A stretch of DNA of 64,000 nucleotides, from assembly GCA_963580455.1 (NCBI GenBank), contig OY756962.1, positions 12,914,001 through 12,978,000 on the forward strand, read 5' to 3'. The position numbers and the translations under genes are program-made. How positions within the stretch are numbered: position 1 is the first letter of the stretch; every line of letters starts with the position of its first letter. The DNA comes from Euonymus europaeus. Taxonomy: Eukaryota > Streptophyta > Magnoliopsida > Celastrales > Celastraceae. Positions 40,021 to 52,749 of this stretch are shown piece after piece. Below the pieces are notes generated by a model. The model ran no database searches. It worked only from the letters and a program-made list of their open reading frames with translations, and was not told the origin of the DNA.

Positions 40021-42900
40021 GTACAAAACCGTTAAAAGCTCCTCCATAGAGAGAGTTGAGCAACTTCGGACCAACAAAGTTGCTCGGGATACACTTTTTA
40101 TTGTTATTTTATGTCAAATTTTATGAGTATAAGCTTCCAAGATTATTTCGATTCCAAATCACCAACTGCTATGAGATATGGACAAAACCGTTAAAAGCTC
40201 CTCCATAGAGAGAGTTGAGCAACTTCGAACCATGAAAGTTGCTTGATATACACTTTTTATTGTTCTTCTATGTTAAATTTTATGAATATAAGCTTCCTAG
40301 ATTATTTCGAGGCCAAAAAATAAATTTTTTACGAGAAATGGACAAAACTGTTAAAAGCTCCCCCATAAAGAGAGTTGAGGAACTTCGGACTATCAAAGTT
40401 GCTCGGTGTACACTTTTTATTGTTCTTCTATGTCAAATTTTACGAGTATAATCTTCCAAGATTATTTCGATTCCAAATCACCAACTTTCTATGAGAAATG
40501 GACAAAACCGTTAAAAGCTCCTCCATAGAGAGAGTTGAGCAACTTCGAACCATGAAAGTTGCTTGATATACACTTTTTATTGTTCTTCTATGTTAAATTT
40601 TATGAGTATAAGCTTCCTAGATTATTTCGAGGCCAAAAAATAAATTTTTTATGACAAATGGACAAAACCGTTAAAGGCTCCTCCATAGAGAGAGTTGAGC
40701 AACTTCGGACCATCAAAGTTGCTCGGTGTACACTTTTTATTGTTCTTCTATGTCAAATTTTACGAGTATAATCTTCGAAGATTATTTCGATTCCAAATCA
40801 CCAACTTTCTATGAGAAATGGACAAAACCGTTAAAAGCTCCTCCATAGAGAGTGTGGAGCAACTTCGAACCATCAAAGTTGTTCCATGTACACTTTCTAT
40901 TGTTCTTTTATGTTGAATTTTATGAGTATAAGCTTCATAGATTATTTCGATGCCAAAAAATGAACTTTTTACGACAAATGGACAAAACCGTTAAAATCTC
41001 CTCCATAGATAGAGTTGAGCAACTTCGGACCATCACAGTTGCTCGATGTACACTTTTTACTGTTCTTCTATGTCAAATTTTACGAGTATAAACATCCAAG
41101 ATTATTTCGATGCGAAAACATCAACTTTTTATCACAAATGGACAGAACCGTTAAAAGTCCCTCCATAGAGAGAGTTGAGCAACTTCGGACCAACAAAGTT
41201 GCTCGGGATACACTTTCTATTGTTCTTCTATGTTGAATTTTATGAGTATAAGCTTCCTAGATTATTTCGATGCCAAAAAATGTACTTTTTACGACAAATG
41301 GACAAAACCGTTAAAATCTCCTCCATAGATAGAGTTGAGCAACTTCGGACCATCACAGTTGCTCGGTGTACACGTTTTATTGTTCTTCTATGTCAAATTT
41401 TACGAGTATAAGCTTCCAAGATTATTTTTATTCCAAATCACCAACTTTCTATGAGAAATGGAAAAAAACCGTTAAAAGCTCCTCCATCGAGAGAGTTGAG
41501 CAACTTCGAACCATCAAAGTTCCTCGGTGTACACTTTTTATTGTTCTTCTATGTCAAAGTTTACGCGTATAAGCTTCCAAGACTATTTCGATGCCAAAAG
41601 ACCAACTTTCTATGACAAATGGACAAAACCGTTAAAAGCCGCTCCATAGACAGAGTTGAGCAAGTTCGGACCATAAAAGTTGTTCGACGTAAACTTTTTA
41701 CGCTTCTTCTATGTCAAATTTTACGAGTATAAGCTTCCTAGATTATTTCAATGACAAAACACCAATTTTCTATGACAAATGGACAAAACAACTAAAACCT
41801 CCTCCATAGAGAGAGTTGAGCAACTTCGGACCATCAAAGTTCTTCGGTGTACACTTTTTATTGTTCTTCTATGTCAAATTTTATGAGTAGAAGCTTCCAA
41901 GATTATTTCGATTCCAAAAACACTAACTTTCTATGACAAATGGACAAAACCGTTAAAAGCTCCTCCATAGAGAAACTTCGGACCATCAAAGTTGCTCGGT
42001 GTACACTTTTTATTGTTCTTCTATGTCAAATTTTATGAGTATAAGCTTCAATGATTATTTCGATTCCAAATTACCAACTTTTTATGAAAAATAAACAAAA
42101 CCGTTACAAGCTACTCCATAGAGAGAGTTGAGCAACTTCGGACCATCAAATTTGCTCGATGTACGCTTTTTATTGATCTTCTATGTCAAATTTTACAAGT
42201 ATGACCTTCCAAGATTATTTCGATGCCAAAACGGCAACTTTTTATTACAAATGAGCAAAACCGTTAAAAGCTCCTACATAGAGAGAGTTGAGCAACTTCA
42301 GACCAACAAAGTTCCTCAGGATACACTTTTTATTGTTCTTCTTTGTCAAATTTAACGAGTATAAGCTTCCTAGATTATTTCGATGCTAAAACACCATCTT
42401 TCTATGACAAATGGAAAAAAACCGTTAAAAGCCTTTCCATAGAGAGAGTTGAGCAACTTCGGACCATCAAAGTTGCTCGGTGTACACTTTTTATTGTTAT
42501 TCTATGTCAAATTTTATGAGTATAAGCTTCCAAGAATATTTCGATTCCAAATCACCAACTTTCTATGAAAAATGGACAAAACCGTTAAAAGCTCCTCCAT
42601 AGAGAGAGTTGAGCAACTTCGGACCATCAAAGTTGCTCGGTATACACTTTTTATTGTTCTTCTACATCAAATGTTACGAGTATAAGCTTCCAAGATTATT
42701 TCGATGCCAAAACACCAACTTTCTATCACAAATAGACAAAACCGTTAAAAGCTCCTCCATGAAAAGAGTTGAGCAATTTCGGACCCTCAAAGTTGTCGGG
42801 ATACACTTTTTGTTGTTGTTCTTTGTCAAATTTAATGAGTATAAGCTTCCTAGATTATTTCGATGCTAAAACACCATCTTTCTATGACAAATGGTCAAAA

Positions 42901-44180
42901 CCGTTAAAAGCCCCTCCATAGAGAGAGTTGAGCAACTTCGGACCATCAAAGTTGCTCGGTGTACACTTTTTTTTGTTATTCTATGTCAAATTTTATGAGT
43001 ATAAGCTTCCAAGATTATTTCGATTCCAAATCGCCCACTTTCTATGAGAAATAGACAAAACCGTTAAAAGCACCTCCATAGAGAGAGTTGAGCAACTTCG
43101 AACCATCAAAGTTGCTCGATGTTCGCTTTTTATTGTTTTTCTATGATAAATTTTATGAGTATAAGCTTCCTAGATTATTTCGATGCCAAAAAACAAACTT
43201 TTTACGACAAATGGACAAAACTGTTAAAAGCTCCTCTATAAAGAGAGTTGAGCAACTTCAGTCCATCAAAGTTGCCCTGTGTTCACTTTTTATTGTTCTT
43301 TTATGTCAAATTTTACGAGTATAAGCTTCCAAGATTATTTCGATGCCAAAACACCAACTTTTTATCACAAATGGACAAAACCGTTAAAAGCTCCTCCATA
43401 GAGAGAGTTGAGCAACTTCGAACCAACAAAGTTGCTCGGGATACACTTTTTATTGTCCTTCTATGCCAAATTTTACGAGTACAAGCTTCCTAGATTATTA
43501 CGATGCCAAAAAACGAACTTTTTACGACAAATGGACAAAACCGTTAAAAGCCCCTCCATAGAGAGAGTTGAGCAACTTCGGACCATCAAAGTTGCTCGGT
43601 GTACACTTTTTTTTGTTATTCTATGTCAAATTTTATGAGTATAAGCTTCCAAGATTATTTCGATTCCAAATCGCCCACTTTCTATGAGAAATAGACAAAA
43701 CCGTTAAAAGCACCTCCATAGAGAGAGTTGAGCAACTTCGAACCATCAAAGTTGCTCGATGTTCGCTTTTTATTGTTTTTCTATGATAAATTTTATGAGT
43801 ATAAGCTTCCTAGATTATTTCGATGCCAAAAAACAAACTTTTTACGACAAATGGACAAAACTGTTAAAAGCTCCTCTATAAAGAGAGTTGAGCAACTTCA
43901 GTCCATCAAAGTTGCCCTGTGTTCACTTTTTATTGTTCTTTTATGTCAAATTTTACGAGTATAAGCTTCCAAGATTATTTCGATGCCAAAACACCAACTT
44001 TTTATCACAAATGGACAAAACCGTTAAAAGCTCCTCCATAGAGAGAGTTGAGCAACTTCGGACCAACAAAGTTGCTCGGGATACACTTTTTATTGTCCTT
44101 CTATGCCAAATTTTACGAGTACAAGCTTCCTAGATTATTACGATGCCAAAAAACGAACTTTTTACGACAAATGGACAAAA
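42901..44180 (+). repeat. 640-bp (4-mer) tandem duplication
   Basis: Copies 42,901-43,540 and 43,541-44,180 are almost identical, sharing ACTTTTTTTTGTTATT, AAAAGCACCTCC, CTCTATAAAGAG, CAGTCCATC and GTTGCCCTGTG. One difference seen is CTTCGAACCAAC (43,418) against CTTCGGACCAAC (44,058). A third, clearly diverged copy follows at 44,181-44,820 (CGCACACTTTC, GACGCCAAAAAATAAAC). Confidence 0.9.
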
Positions 44181-44929
44181 CCGTTAAAAGCCCCTCCATA
44201 GAGAGAGTTGAGCACCTTCGGACCATCAAAGTTGCTCGGTGTACACTTTTTATTATTATTATATGTCAAATTTTATGAGTATAAGCTTCCAAGATTATTT
44301 CGATTCCAAATCGCACACTTTCTATGAGAAATAGACGAAACCGTTAAAAGCTCCTCCATAGAGAGAGTTGAGCAACTTCGAACCATCAAAGTTGCTCGAT
44401 GTTCGCTTGTTATTGTTCTTCTATGATAAATTTTATGAGTATAAGCTTCCTAGATTATTTCGACGCCAAAAAATAAACTTTTTACGACAAATGGACAAAA
44501 CTGTTAAAAGCTCCTCTATAGAGAGAGTTGAGCAACTTCAGACCATCAAAGTTGCTCTGTGTTCAATTTTTATTGTTCTTCTATGTCAAATTTTACGAGT
44601 ATAAGCTTGCAAGATTATTTCGATGCCAAAACACCAACTTTTTATCAAAAATGGACAAAACCGTTCAAAGCTCCTCCATAGAGAGAGTTGAGCAACTTCG
44701 GACCAACAAAGTTGCTCGGGATACACTTTTTATTGTTCTTCTATGCCAAATTTTACGAGTATAAGCTTCCTAGATTATTTCGATGCCAAAAAACGAACTT
44801 TCTACGACAAATAGACAAAACCGTTAAAAGCCCCTCCATAGAGAGAGTTGAGCAACTTCGGACCATCAAAGTTGCTCGGTGTACACTTTTTATTGTTATT
44901 TTATGTCAAATTTTATGAGTATAAGCTTC

Positions 44930-46300
44930 CAAGATTATTTCGATTCCAAATCACCAACTTTCTATGAGAAATGGACAAAACCGTTAAAAGCTCCTCCATA
45001 GAGAGAGTTGAGCAACTTCGAACCATCAAAGTTGCTCGATGTACACTTTTTATTGTTGTTCTATGTCAAATTTTACGACTATAAGCTTCCTAGATTTTTT
45101 CGATGCTAAAACACCAACTTTTTAACACAAATGGACAAAACCGTTAAAAGCCCCTCCATAGAGAGAGTTGAGCAACTTCGGACCATCAAAGTTGCTCGGT
45201 GTACACTTTTTATTGCTCTTCTTTGTCAAATTTTACGAGTATAAGCTTCCAAGATTATTTCGATGCCAACACACCAACTTTTTATCAAAAATGTACAAAA
45301 CCGTTAAAAGCTCCTCCATAGAGAGAGTTGCGCAACTTCGGACCAACAAAGTTGCTCGGGATACACTTTTTATTGTTATTTTATGTCAAATTTTATGAGT
45401 ATAAGCTTCCAAGATTATTTCGATTCCAAATCACCAACTTTCTATGAGAAATGGACAAAACCGTTAAAAGCTCCTCCATAGAGAGAGTTGAGCAACTTCG
45501 AACCATCAAAGTTGCTCGATGTACACTTTTTATTGTTGTTCTATGTCAAATTTTACGACAATAAGCTTCCTAGATTTTTTCGAAGCTAAAACACCAACTT
45601 TTTAACACAAATGGACAAAACTGTTAAAAGCCCCTCCATAGAGAGAGTTGAGCAACTTCGGACCATCAAAGTTGCTCGGTGTACACTTTTTATTGCTCTT
45701 CTATTTCAAATTTTACGAGTATAAGCTTGCAAGATTATTTCGATGCCAAAACACCAACTTTTTATCAAAAATGGACAAAACCGTTAAAAGCTTTTCCATA
45801 GAGAGAGTTGAGAACCTTCGGACCAACAAAGTTGCTCGGGATACACTTTTTATTGTTCTTCTATGCCAAATTTTACGAGTATAAGCTTCCTAGATTATTT
45901 CGATGCCAAAAAACGAACTTTTTAAGACAAATGGACAAAACCGTTAAAAGCCCCTCCATAGAGAGAGTTGAGCAACTTCGGACCATCAAAGTTGCTCGGT
46001 GTACACTTTTTATTGTTATTTTATGTCAAATTTTATGAGTATAAGCTTCCAAGATTATTTCGATTCCAAATCACCAACTTTCTATGAGAAATGGACAAAA
46101 CCGTTAAAAGCTCCTTCATAGAAAGAGTTGAGCAACTTCGAACCATCAAAGTTGCTCGATGTACACTTTTTATTGTTGTTCTATGTCAAATTTTACGACT
46201 ATAAGCTTCCTAGATTTTTTCGATGCTAAAACACCAACTTTTTAACACAAATGGACAAAACCGTTAAAAGCCCCTCCATAGAAAGAGTTGAGCAACTTCG
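44930..46300 (+). repeat. 480-bp trimer family, about three copies
   Basis: Three monomer types alternate: GATTCCAAATCACC...GAGAAATGG (44,941; 45,421; 46,061), CGACTATAAGCTTCCTAGATTTTTTCGA (45,077; 45,557 with CGACAATAAG; 46,197), and GATGCCAAAACACC...ATCAAAAATGG. The same three types build much of 48.9-58.8 kb. Confidence 0.8.
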
Positions 46301-46758
46301 GACCAACAAAGTTGCTCGGGATACACTTTTTATTGTTCTTCTATGTCAAATTTTACGAGTATAAGCTTCCTAGATTATTTCGATGCTAAAACACCATCTT
46401 TCCATGGCAAATGGACAAAACTGTTTAAAGCTCCTCCATAGAGAGAGTTGAGCAACTTCGAACCATCAAAGTTGCTCGATGTACAATTTTTATTGTTCTT
46501 CTATGTCAAATTTTACTACTATAAGCTTCCTAGATTATTTCGATACTAAAACACCATCTTTCCATGAAAAATGGACAAAACAACTAAAACCTCCTCCATC
46601 GAGAGAGTTGAGCAACTTCGGACCATCAAAGTTCTTCGGTGTACACTTTTTATTGTTCTTCTATGTCAAATTTTATGAGTAGAAGCTTCCAAGATTATTT
46701 CGATCCCAAAAACACCAACTTTCTATGACAAATGGACAAAACCGTTAAAAGCTCCTCC

Positions 46759-49700
46759 ATAGAGAAACTTCAGACCATCAAAGTTGCTCGGTGTACACTT
46801 TTTATTGTTATTCAATGTCAAATTTTATGAGTATAAGCTTCAATGATTATTTCGATTCCAAATTACCAACTTTCTATGAAAAATAGACAAAACCGTTACA
46901 AGCTACTCCATAGAGAGAGTTGAGCAAGTTCGGACCATCAAATTTGCTCGATGTACGCTTTTTATTGATCTTCTATGTCAAATTTTACGAGTATGACCTT
47001 CCAAGATTATTTCGATGCCAAAACGCCAACTTTTTATCACAAATGGACAAAACCGTTAAAAGCTCCTACATAGAGACAGTTGAGCAACTTCAGACCAACA
47101 AAGTTCCTCGGGATACACTTTTTATTGTTCTTCTTTGTCAAATTTTACGAGTATAAGCTTCCTAGATTATTTCGATGCTAAAACACCATCTTTCTATGAC
47201 AAATGGACAAAACCGTTAAAAGCCTTTCCATAGAGAGAGTTGACCAACTTCGGACCATCAAAGTTGCTCGGTGTACACTTTTTATTGTTATTCTATGTCA
47301 AATTTTATGAGTATAAGCTTCCAAGATTATTTCGATGCCAAAACACCAAATTTTTATCACAAATGGACAAAACCGTTAAAAGCCCCTCCATAGAGAGAGT
47401 TGAGCAACTTCGGACCATCAAAGTTGCTCGGTATACACTTTTTCTTGTTCTTCTATGTCAAATTTTACGAGTATAAGCTTCGAAGATTATTTCGATGCCA
47501 AAACACCAACTTTTTATAACAAATAGACAAAACCGTTAAATGCTCCTCCATGGAAAGAGTTGAGCAATTTCGGACCCTCAAAGTTGTCGTGATACACTTT
47601 TTGTTGTTGTTCTTTGCAAATTTTATGAGTATAAGCTTTCTAGATTATTTCGATGCTAAAACACCATCTTTCTATGACAAATGGATAAAACCGTTAAAAG
47701 CCCCTCCATAGAGAGAGTTGAGCAACTTCGGACCATCAAAGTTGCTCGGTGTACACTTTTTATTGCTCTTCTTTGTCAAATTTTACGAGTATAAGCTTTC
47801 AAGATTATTTCGATGCCAAAACACCAACTTTTTATCAAAAATGGACAAAACCGTTAAAAGCTCCTCCATAGAGAGAGTTGAGCAACTTCGGACCAACAAA
47901 GTTGCTCGGGATACACTTTTTATTGTTATTTTATGTCAAATTTTATGAGTATAAGCTTCCAAGATTATTTCGATGCCAAAACACCAACTTTTTATCACAA
48001 ATAGACAAAACCGTTAAAAGCACCTCCATGGAAAGAGTTGAGAAATATCGGACCCTCAAAGTTGTCGTGATACACTTTTTGTTGTTGTTCTTTGCAAATT
48101 TTATGAGTATAAGCTTTCTAGATTATTTCGATGCTAAAACACTATCTTTCTATGACAAGCGGATAAAACCGTTAAAAGCCCCTCCATAGAGATAGTTGAG
48201 CAACTTCGGACCATCAAAGTTGCTCGGTGTACACTTTTTATTGCTCTTCTTTGTCAAATTTTACGAGTATAAGCTTCCAAGATTATTTCGATGCCAAAAC
48301 ACCAACTTTTTATCAAAAATGGACAAAACCGTTAAAAGCTCCTCCATAGAGAGAGTTGAGCAACTTCGGACCAACAAAGTTGCTCGGGATACACTTTTTA
48401 TTGTTATTTTATGTCAAATTTTATGAGTATAAGCTTCCAAGATTATTTCGATGCCAAAACACCAACTTTTTATCACAAATAGACAAAACCGTTAAAAGCA
48501 CCTCCATGGAAAGAGTTGAGAAATATCGGACCCTCAAAGTTGTCGTGATACACTTTTTGTTGTTGTTCTTTGCAAATTTTATGAGTATAAGCTTTCTAGA
48601 TTATTTCGATGCTAAAACACTATCTTTCTATGACAAGCGGATAAAACCGTTAAAAGCCCCTCCATAGAGATAGTTGAGCAACTTCGGACCATCAAAGTTG
48701 CTCGGTGTACACTTTTTATTGCTCTTCTTTGTCAAATTTTACGAGTATAAGCTTCCAAGATTATTTCGATGCCAAAACACCAACTTTTTATCAAAAATGG
48801 ACAAAACCGTTAAAAGCTCCTCCATAGAGAGAGTTGAGCAACTTCGGACCAACAAAGTTGCTCGGGATACACTTTTTATTGTTATTTTATGTCAAATTTT
48901 ATGAGTATAAGCTTCCAAGATTATTTCGATTCCAAATCACCAACTTTCTATGAGAAATGGACAAAACCGTTAAAAGCTCCTCCATAGAGAGAGTTGAGCA
49001 ACTTCGAACCATCAAAGTTGCTCGATGTACACTTTTTATTGTTGTTCTATGTCAAATTTTACGACTATAGGCTTCCTAGATTTTTTCGATGCTAAAACAC
49101 CAACTTTTTAACACAAATGGGCAAAACCGTTAAAAGCCCCTCCATAGAGAGAGTTGAGCAACTTCGGACCATCAAAGTTGCTCGGTGTACACTTTTTATT
49201 GCTCTTCTTTGTCAAATTTTACGAGTATAAGCTTCCAAGATTATTTCGATGCCAAAACACCAACTTTTTATCAAAACTGGACAAAACCGTTAAAAGCTCC
49301 TCCATAGAGAGAGTTGAGCAACTTCGGACCAACAAAGTTGCTCGGGATACACTTTTTATTGTTATTTTATGTCAAATTTTATGAGTATAAGCTTCCAAGA
49401 TTATTTCGATTCCAAATCACCAACTTTCTATGAGAAATGGACAAAACCGTTAAAAGCTCCTCCATAGAGAGAGTTGAGCAACTTCGAACCATCAAAGTTG
49501 CTCCATGTACACTTTTTATTGTTGTTCTATGTCAAATTTTACGACTATAGGCTTCCTAGATTTTTTCGATGCTAAAACACCAACTTTTTAACACAAATGG
49601 ACAAAACCTTTAAAAGCCCCTCCATAGAGAGAGTTGAGCAACTTCGGACCATCAAAGTTGCTCGGTGTACACTTTTTATTGTTATTTTATGTCAAATTTT

Positions 49701-50422
49701 ATGAGTATAAGCTTCCAAGATTATTTCGATTCCAAATCACCAACTTTCTATGAGAAATGGACAAAACCGTTAAAAGCTCCTCCATAGAGAGAGTTGAGCA
49801 ACTTCGAACCATCAAAGTTGCTCGATGTACACTTTTTATTGTTGTTCTATGTCAAATTTTACGACTATAAGCTTCCTAGATTTTTTCGATGCTAAAACAC
49901 CAACTTTTTAACACAAATGGACAAAACCGTTAAAAGCCCCTCCATAGAGAGAGTTGAGCAACTTCGGACCAACAAAGTTGCTCGGGATACACTTTTTATT
50001 GCTCTTCTATGTCAAATTTTACGAGTATAAGCTTCCAAGATTATTTCGATGCCAAAACACCAACTTTTTATCACAAATAGACAAAACCGTTAAAAGCTCC
50101 TCCATGGAAAGAGTTGAGCAATTTCGGACCCTCAAAGTTGTCGTGATACACTTTTTGTTGTTGTTCTTTGCCAATTTTATGAGTATAAGCTTTCTAGATT
50201 ATTTCGATGCTAAAACACCATCTTTCTATGACAAATGGATAAAACCGTTAAAAGCCCCTCCATTGAGAGAGTTGAGCAACTTCGGACCATCAAAGTTATT
50301 CGGTGTACACTTTTTATTGTTTTTCTATGTCAAATTTTATGAGTATAAGCTTCCAAGATTATTTCAATCCCAAAAACACCAACTTTCTATGACAAATGGA
50401 CAAAACCGTTAAAAGCTCCTCC
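46759..50422 (+). repeat. Segment between markers, 3,664 bp (23 monomers)
   Basis: It begins with a marker monomer carrying AACTTCAGACC and contains the 478-bp trimers. The region 45,808-47,400 aligns with 54,252-55,840 at offset 8,443/8,444, including CCATGGCAAATGG and AACTGTTTAAAG near 46,404 and 54,845. The one-base change in offset comes from TATTTTCTTC at 54,776 against TATTGTTCTTC. Confidence 0.83.
47718..48900 (+). repeat. 478-bp trimer, two near-identical copies plus a partial third
   Basis: Starts are at 47,718, 48,196 and 48,674. The first two share CACCTCCATGGAAAGAG, GAGAAATATCGG, AACACTATC and GACAAGCGG, found nowhere else that I noticed. 478 = 480 - 2, explained by GTTGTCGTGA (1 bp short) and TTTGCAAATTTT (1 bp short) in one monomer. 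Confidence 0.9.
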
Positions 50423-52749
50423 ATAGAGAAACTTCAGACCATCAAAGTTGCTCGTTATACACTTTTTATTGTTATTCAATGTCAAATTTTATGAGTATAA
50501 GCTTCAATGATTATTTCGATTCCAAATTACCAACTTTCTATGAAAAATAGACAAAACCGTTACAAGCTACTCCATAGAGAGAGTTGAGCAAGTTCGGACC
50601 ATCAAATTTGCTCGATGTACGCTTTTTATTGATCTTCTATGTCAAATTTTACGAGTATGACCTTCCAAGATTATTTCGATGCCAAAACACCAACTTTTTA
50701 TCACAAATGGACAAAACCGTTAAAAGCTCCTACATAGAGAGAGTTGAGCAACTTCAGACCAACAAAGTTCCTCGGGATACACCTTTTATTGTTCTTCTTT
50801 GTCAAATTTTACGAGTATAAGCTTCCTAGATTATTTCGATGCTAAAACACCATCTTTCTATGACAAATGGACAAAACCGTTAAAAGCCTTTCCATAGAGA
50901 GAGTTGAGCAACTTCGGACCATCAAAGTTGCTCGGTGTACACTTTTTATTGTTCTTCTATGTCAAATTTTATGAGTATAAGCTTCCAAGATTATTTCGAT
51001 GCCAAAACACCAACTTTTTATCAAAACTGGACAAAACCGTTAAAAGCTCCTCCATAGAGAGAGTTGAGCAACTTCGGACCAACAAAGTTGCTCGGGATAC
51101 ACTTTTTATTGTTATTTTATGTCAAATTTTATGAGTATAAGCTTCCAAGATTATTTCGATTCCAAATCACCAACTTTCTATGAGAAATGGACAAAACCGT
51201 TAAAAGCTCCTCCATAGAGAGAGTTGAGCAACTTCGAACCATCAAAGTTGCTCCATGTACACTTTTTATTGTTGTTCTATGTCAAATTTTACGACTATAG
51301 GCTTCCTAGATTTTTTCGATGCTAAAACACCAACTTTTTAACACAAATGGACAAAACCGTTAAAAGCCCCTCCATAGAGAGAGTTGAGCAACTTCGGACC
51401 ATCAAAGTTGCTCGGTGTACACTTTTTATTGTTATTTTATGTCAAATTTTATGAGTATAAGCTTCCAAGATTATTTCGATTCCAAATCACCAACTTTCTA
51501 TGAGAAATGGACAAAACCGTTAAAAGCTCCTCCATAGAGAGAGTTGAGCAACTTCGAACCATCAAAGTTGCTCGATGTACACTTTTTATTGTTGTTCTAT
51601 GTCAAATTTTACGACTATAAGCTTCCTAGATTTTTTGGATGCTAAAACACCAACTTTTTAACACAAATGGACAAAACCGTTAAAAGCCCCTCCATAGAGA
51701 GAGTTGAGCAACTTCGGACCAACAAAGTTGCTCGGGATACACTTTTTATTGCTCTTCTATGTCAAATTTTACGAGTATAAGCTTCCAAGATTATTTCGAT
51801 GCCAAAACACCAACTTTTTATCACAAATAGACAAAACCGTTAAAAGCTCCTCCATGGAAAGAGTTGAGCAATTTCGGACCCCCAAAGTTGTCGTGATACA
51901 CTTTTTGTTGTTGTTCTTTGCAAATTTTATGAGTATAAGCTTTCTAGATTATTTCGATGCTAAAACACCATCTTTCTATGACAAATGGATAAAACCGTTA
52001 AAAGCCCCTCCATTAAGAGAGTTGAGCAACTTCGGACCATCGAAGTTGTTCGGTGTACACTTTTTATTGTTTTTCTATGTCAAATTTTATGAGTATAAGC
52101 TTCCAAGATTATTTCAATCCCAAAAACACCAACTTTCTATGACAAATGGACAAAACCGTTAAAAGCTCCTCGATAGAGAAACTTCAGACCATCAAAGTTG
52201 CTCGGTGTACACTTTTTATTGTTATTCAATGTCAAATTTTATGAGTATAAGCTTCAATGATTATTTCGATTCCAAATTACCAACTTTCTATGAAAAATAG
52301 ACAAAACCGTTACAAGCTACTCCATAGAGAGAGTTGAGCAAGTTCGGACCATCAAATTTGCTCGATGTACGCTTTTTATTGATCTTCTATGTCAAATTTT
52401 ACGAGTATGACCTTCCAAGATTAATTCGATGCCAAAACGCCAACTTTTTATCACAAATGGACAAAACCGTTAAAAGCTCCTACATAGAGAGAGTTGAGCA
52501 ACTTCAGACCAACAAAGTTCCTCGGGATACACCTTTTATTGTTCTTCTTTGTCAAATTTTACGAGTATAAGCTTCCTAGATTATTTCGATGCTAAAACAC
52601 CATCTTTCTATGACAAATGGACAAAACCGTTAAAAGCCTTTCCATAGAGAGAGTTGAGCAACTTCGGACCATCAAAGTTGCTCGGTGTACACTTTTTATT
52701 GTTCTTCTATGTCAAATTTTATGAGTATAAGCTTCCAAGATTATTTCGA
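49250..52749 (+). repeat. 1,750-bp (11-mer) tandem duplication
   Basis: Copies are about 49,250-50,999 and 51,000-52,749. ATCAAAACTGG recurs at 49,271 and 51,021, GTTGCTCCATG at 49,497 and 51,247, the CCATTGAGAG/CCATTAAGAG monomer at 50,260 and 52,010, and the marker at 50,423 and 52,173. Differences include CTTCTATG in copy 1 at 50,954 and GATTAATTCG in copy 2 at 52,421. 1,750 = 11 x 160 - 10, the 9-bp marker deletion included. Confidence 0.88.

Larger units (their letters stand above)
32231..41966 (+). repeat. HOR-A remnant, then a marker-free mosaic of about 9.4 kb
   Basis: It begins as HOR A (marker 32,547; GATGTCGC 32,741; GTTGTCGGG 33,371; ATAACTTCC 33,741; GCTGGGTATAC 34,492). After about 35.5 kb it consists of locally amplified variants and has no further marker monomer until 41,967. 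Blocks correspond to 22.2-25.2 kb: GTTTCCCGG at 37,363, CCAACGTTTTATC at 38,404, CCAACTGCTATGAG at 37,449 and 40,163. Sub-amplifications are listed separately. Confidence 0.82.
41967..46758 (+). repeat. Segment between markers, 4,792 bp (30 monomers)
   Basis: The marker is at 41,967, and the following monomer reads GATGTACGCTTTTTATTGATC near 42,160, keeping the A that all left-hand copies (1,660 to 32,741) lack. The right-hand copies at 46,952, 50,620, 52,370, 55,397 and 57,785 also keep it. The segment holds a 640-bp duplication and 480-bp trimers. Confidence 0.83.
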
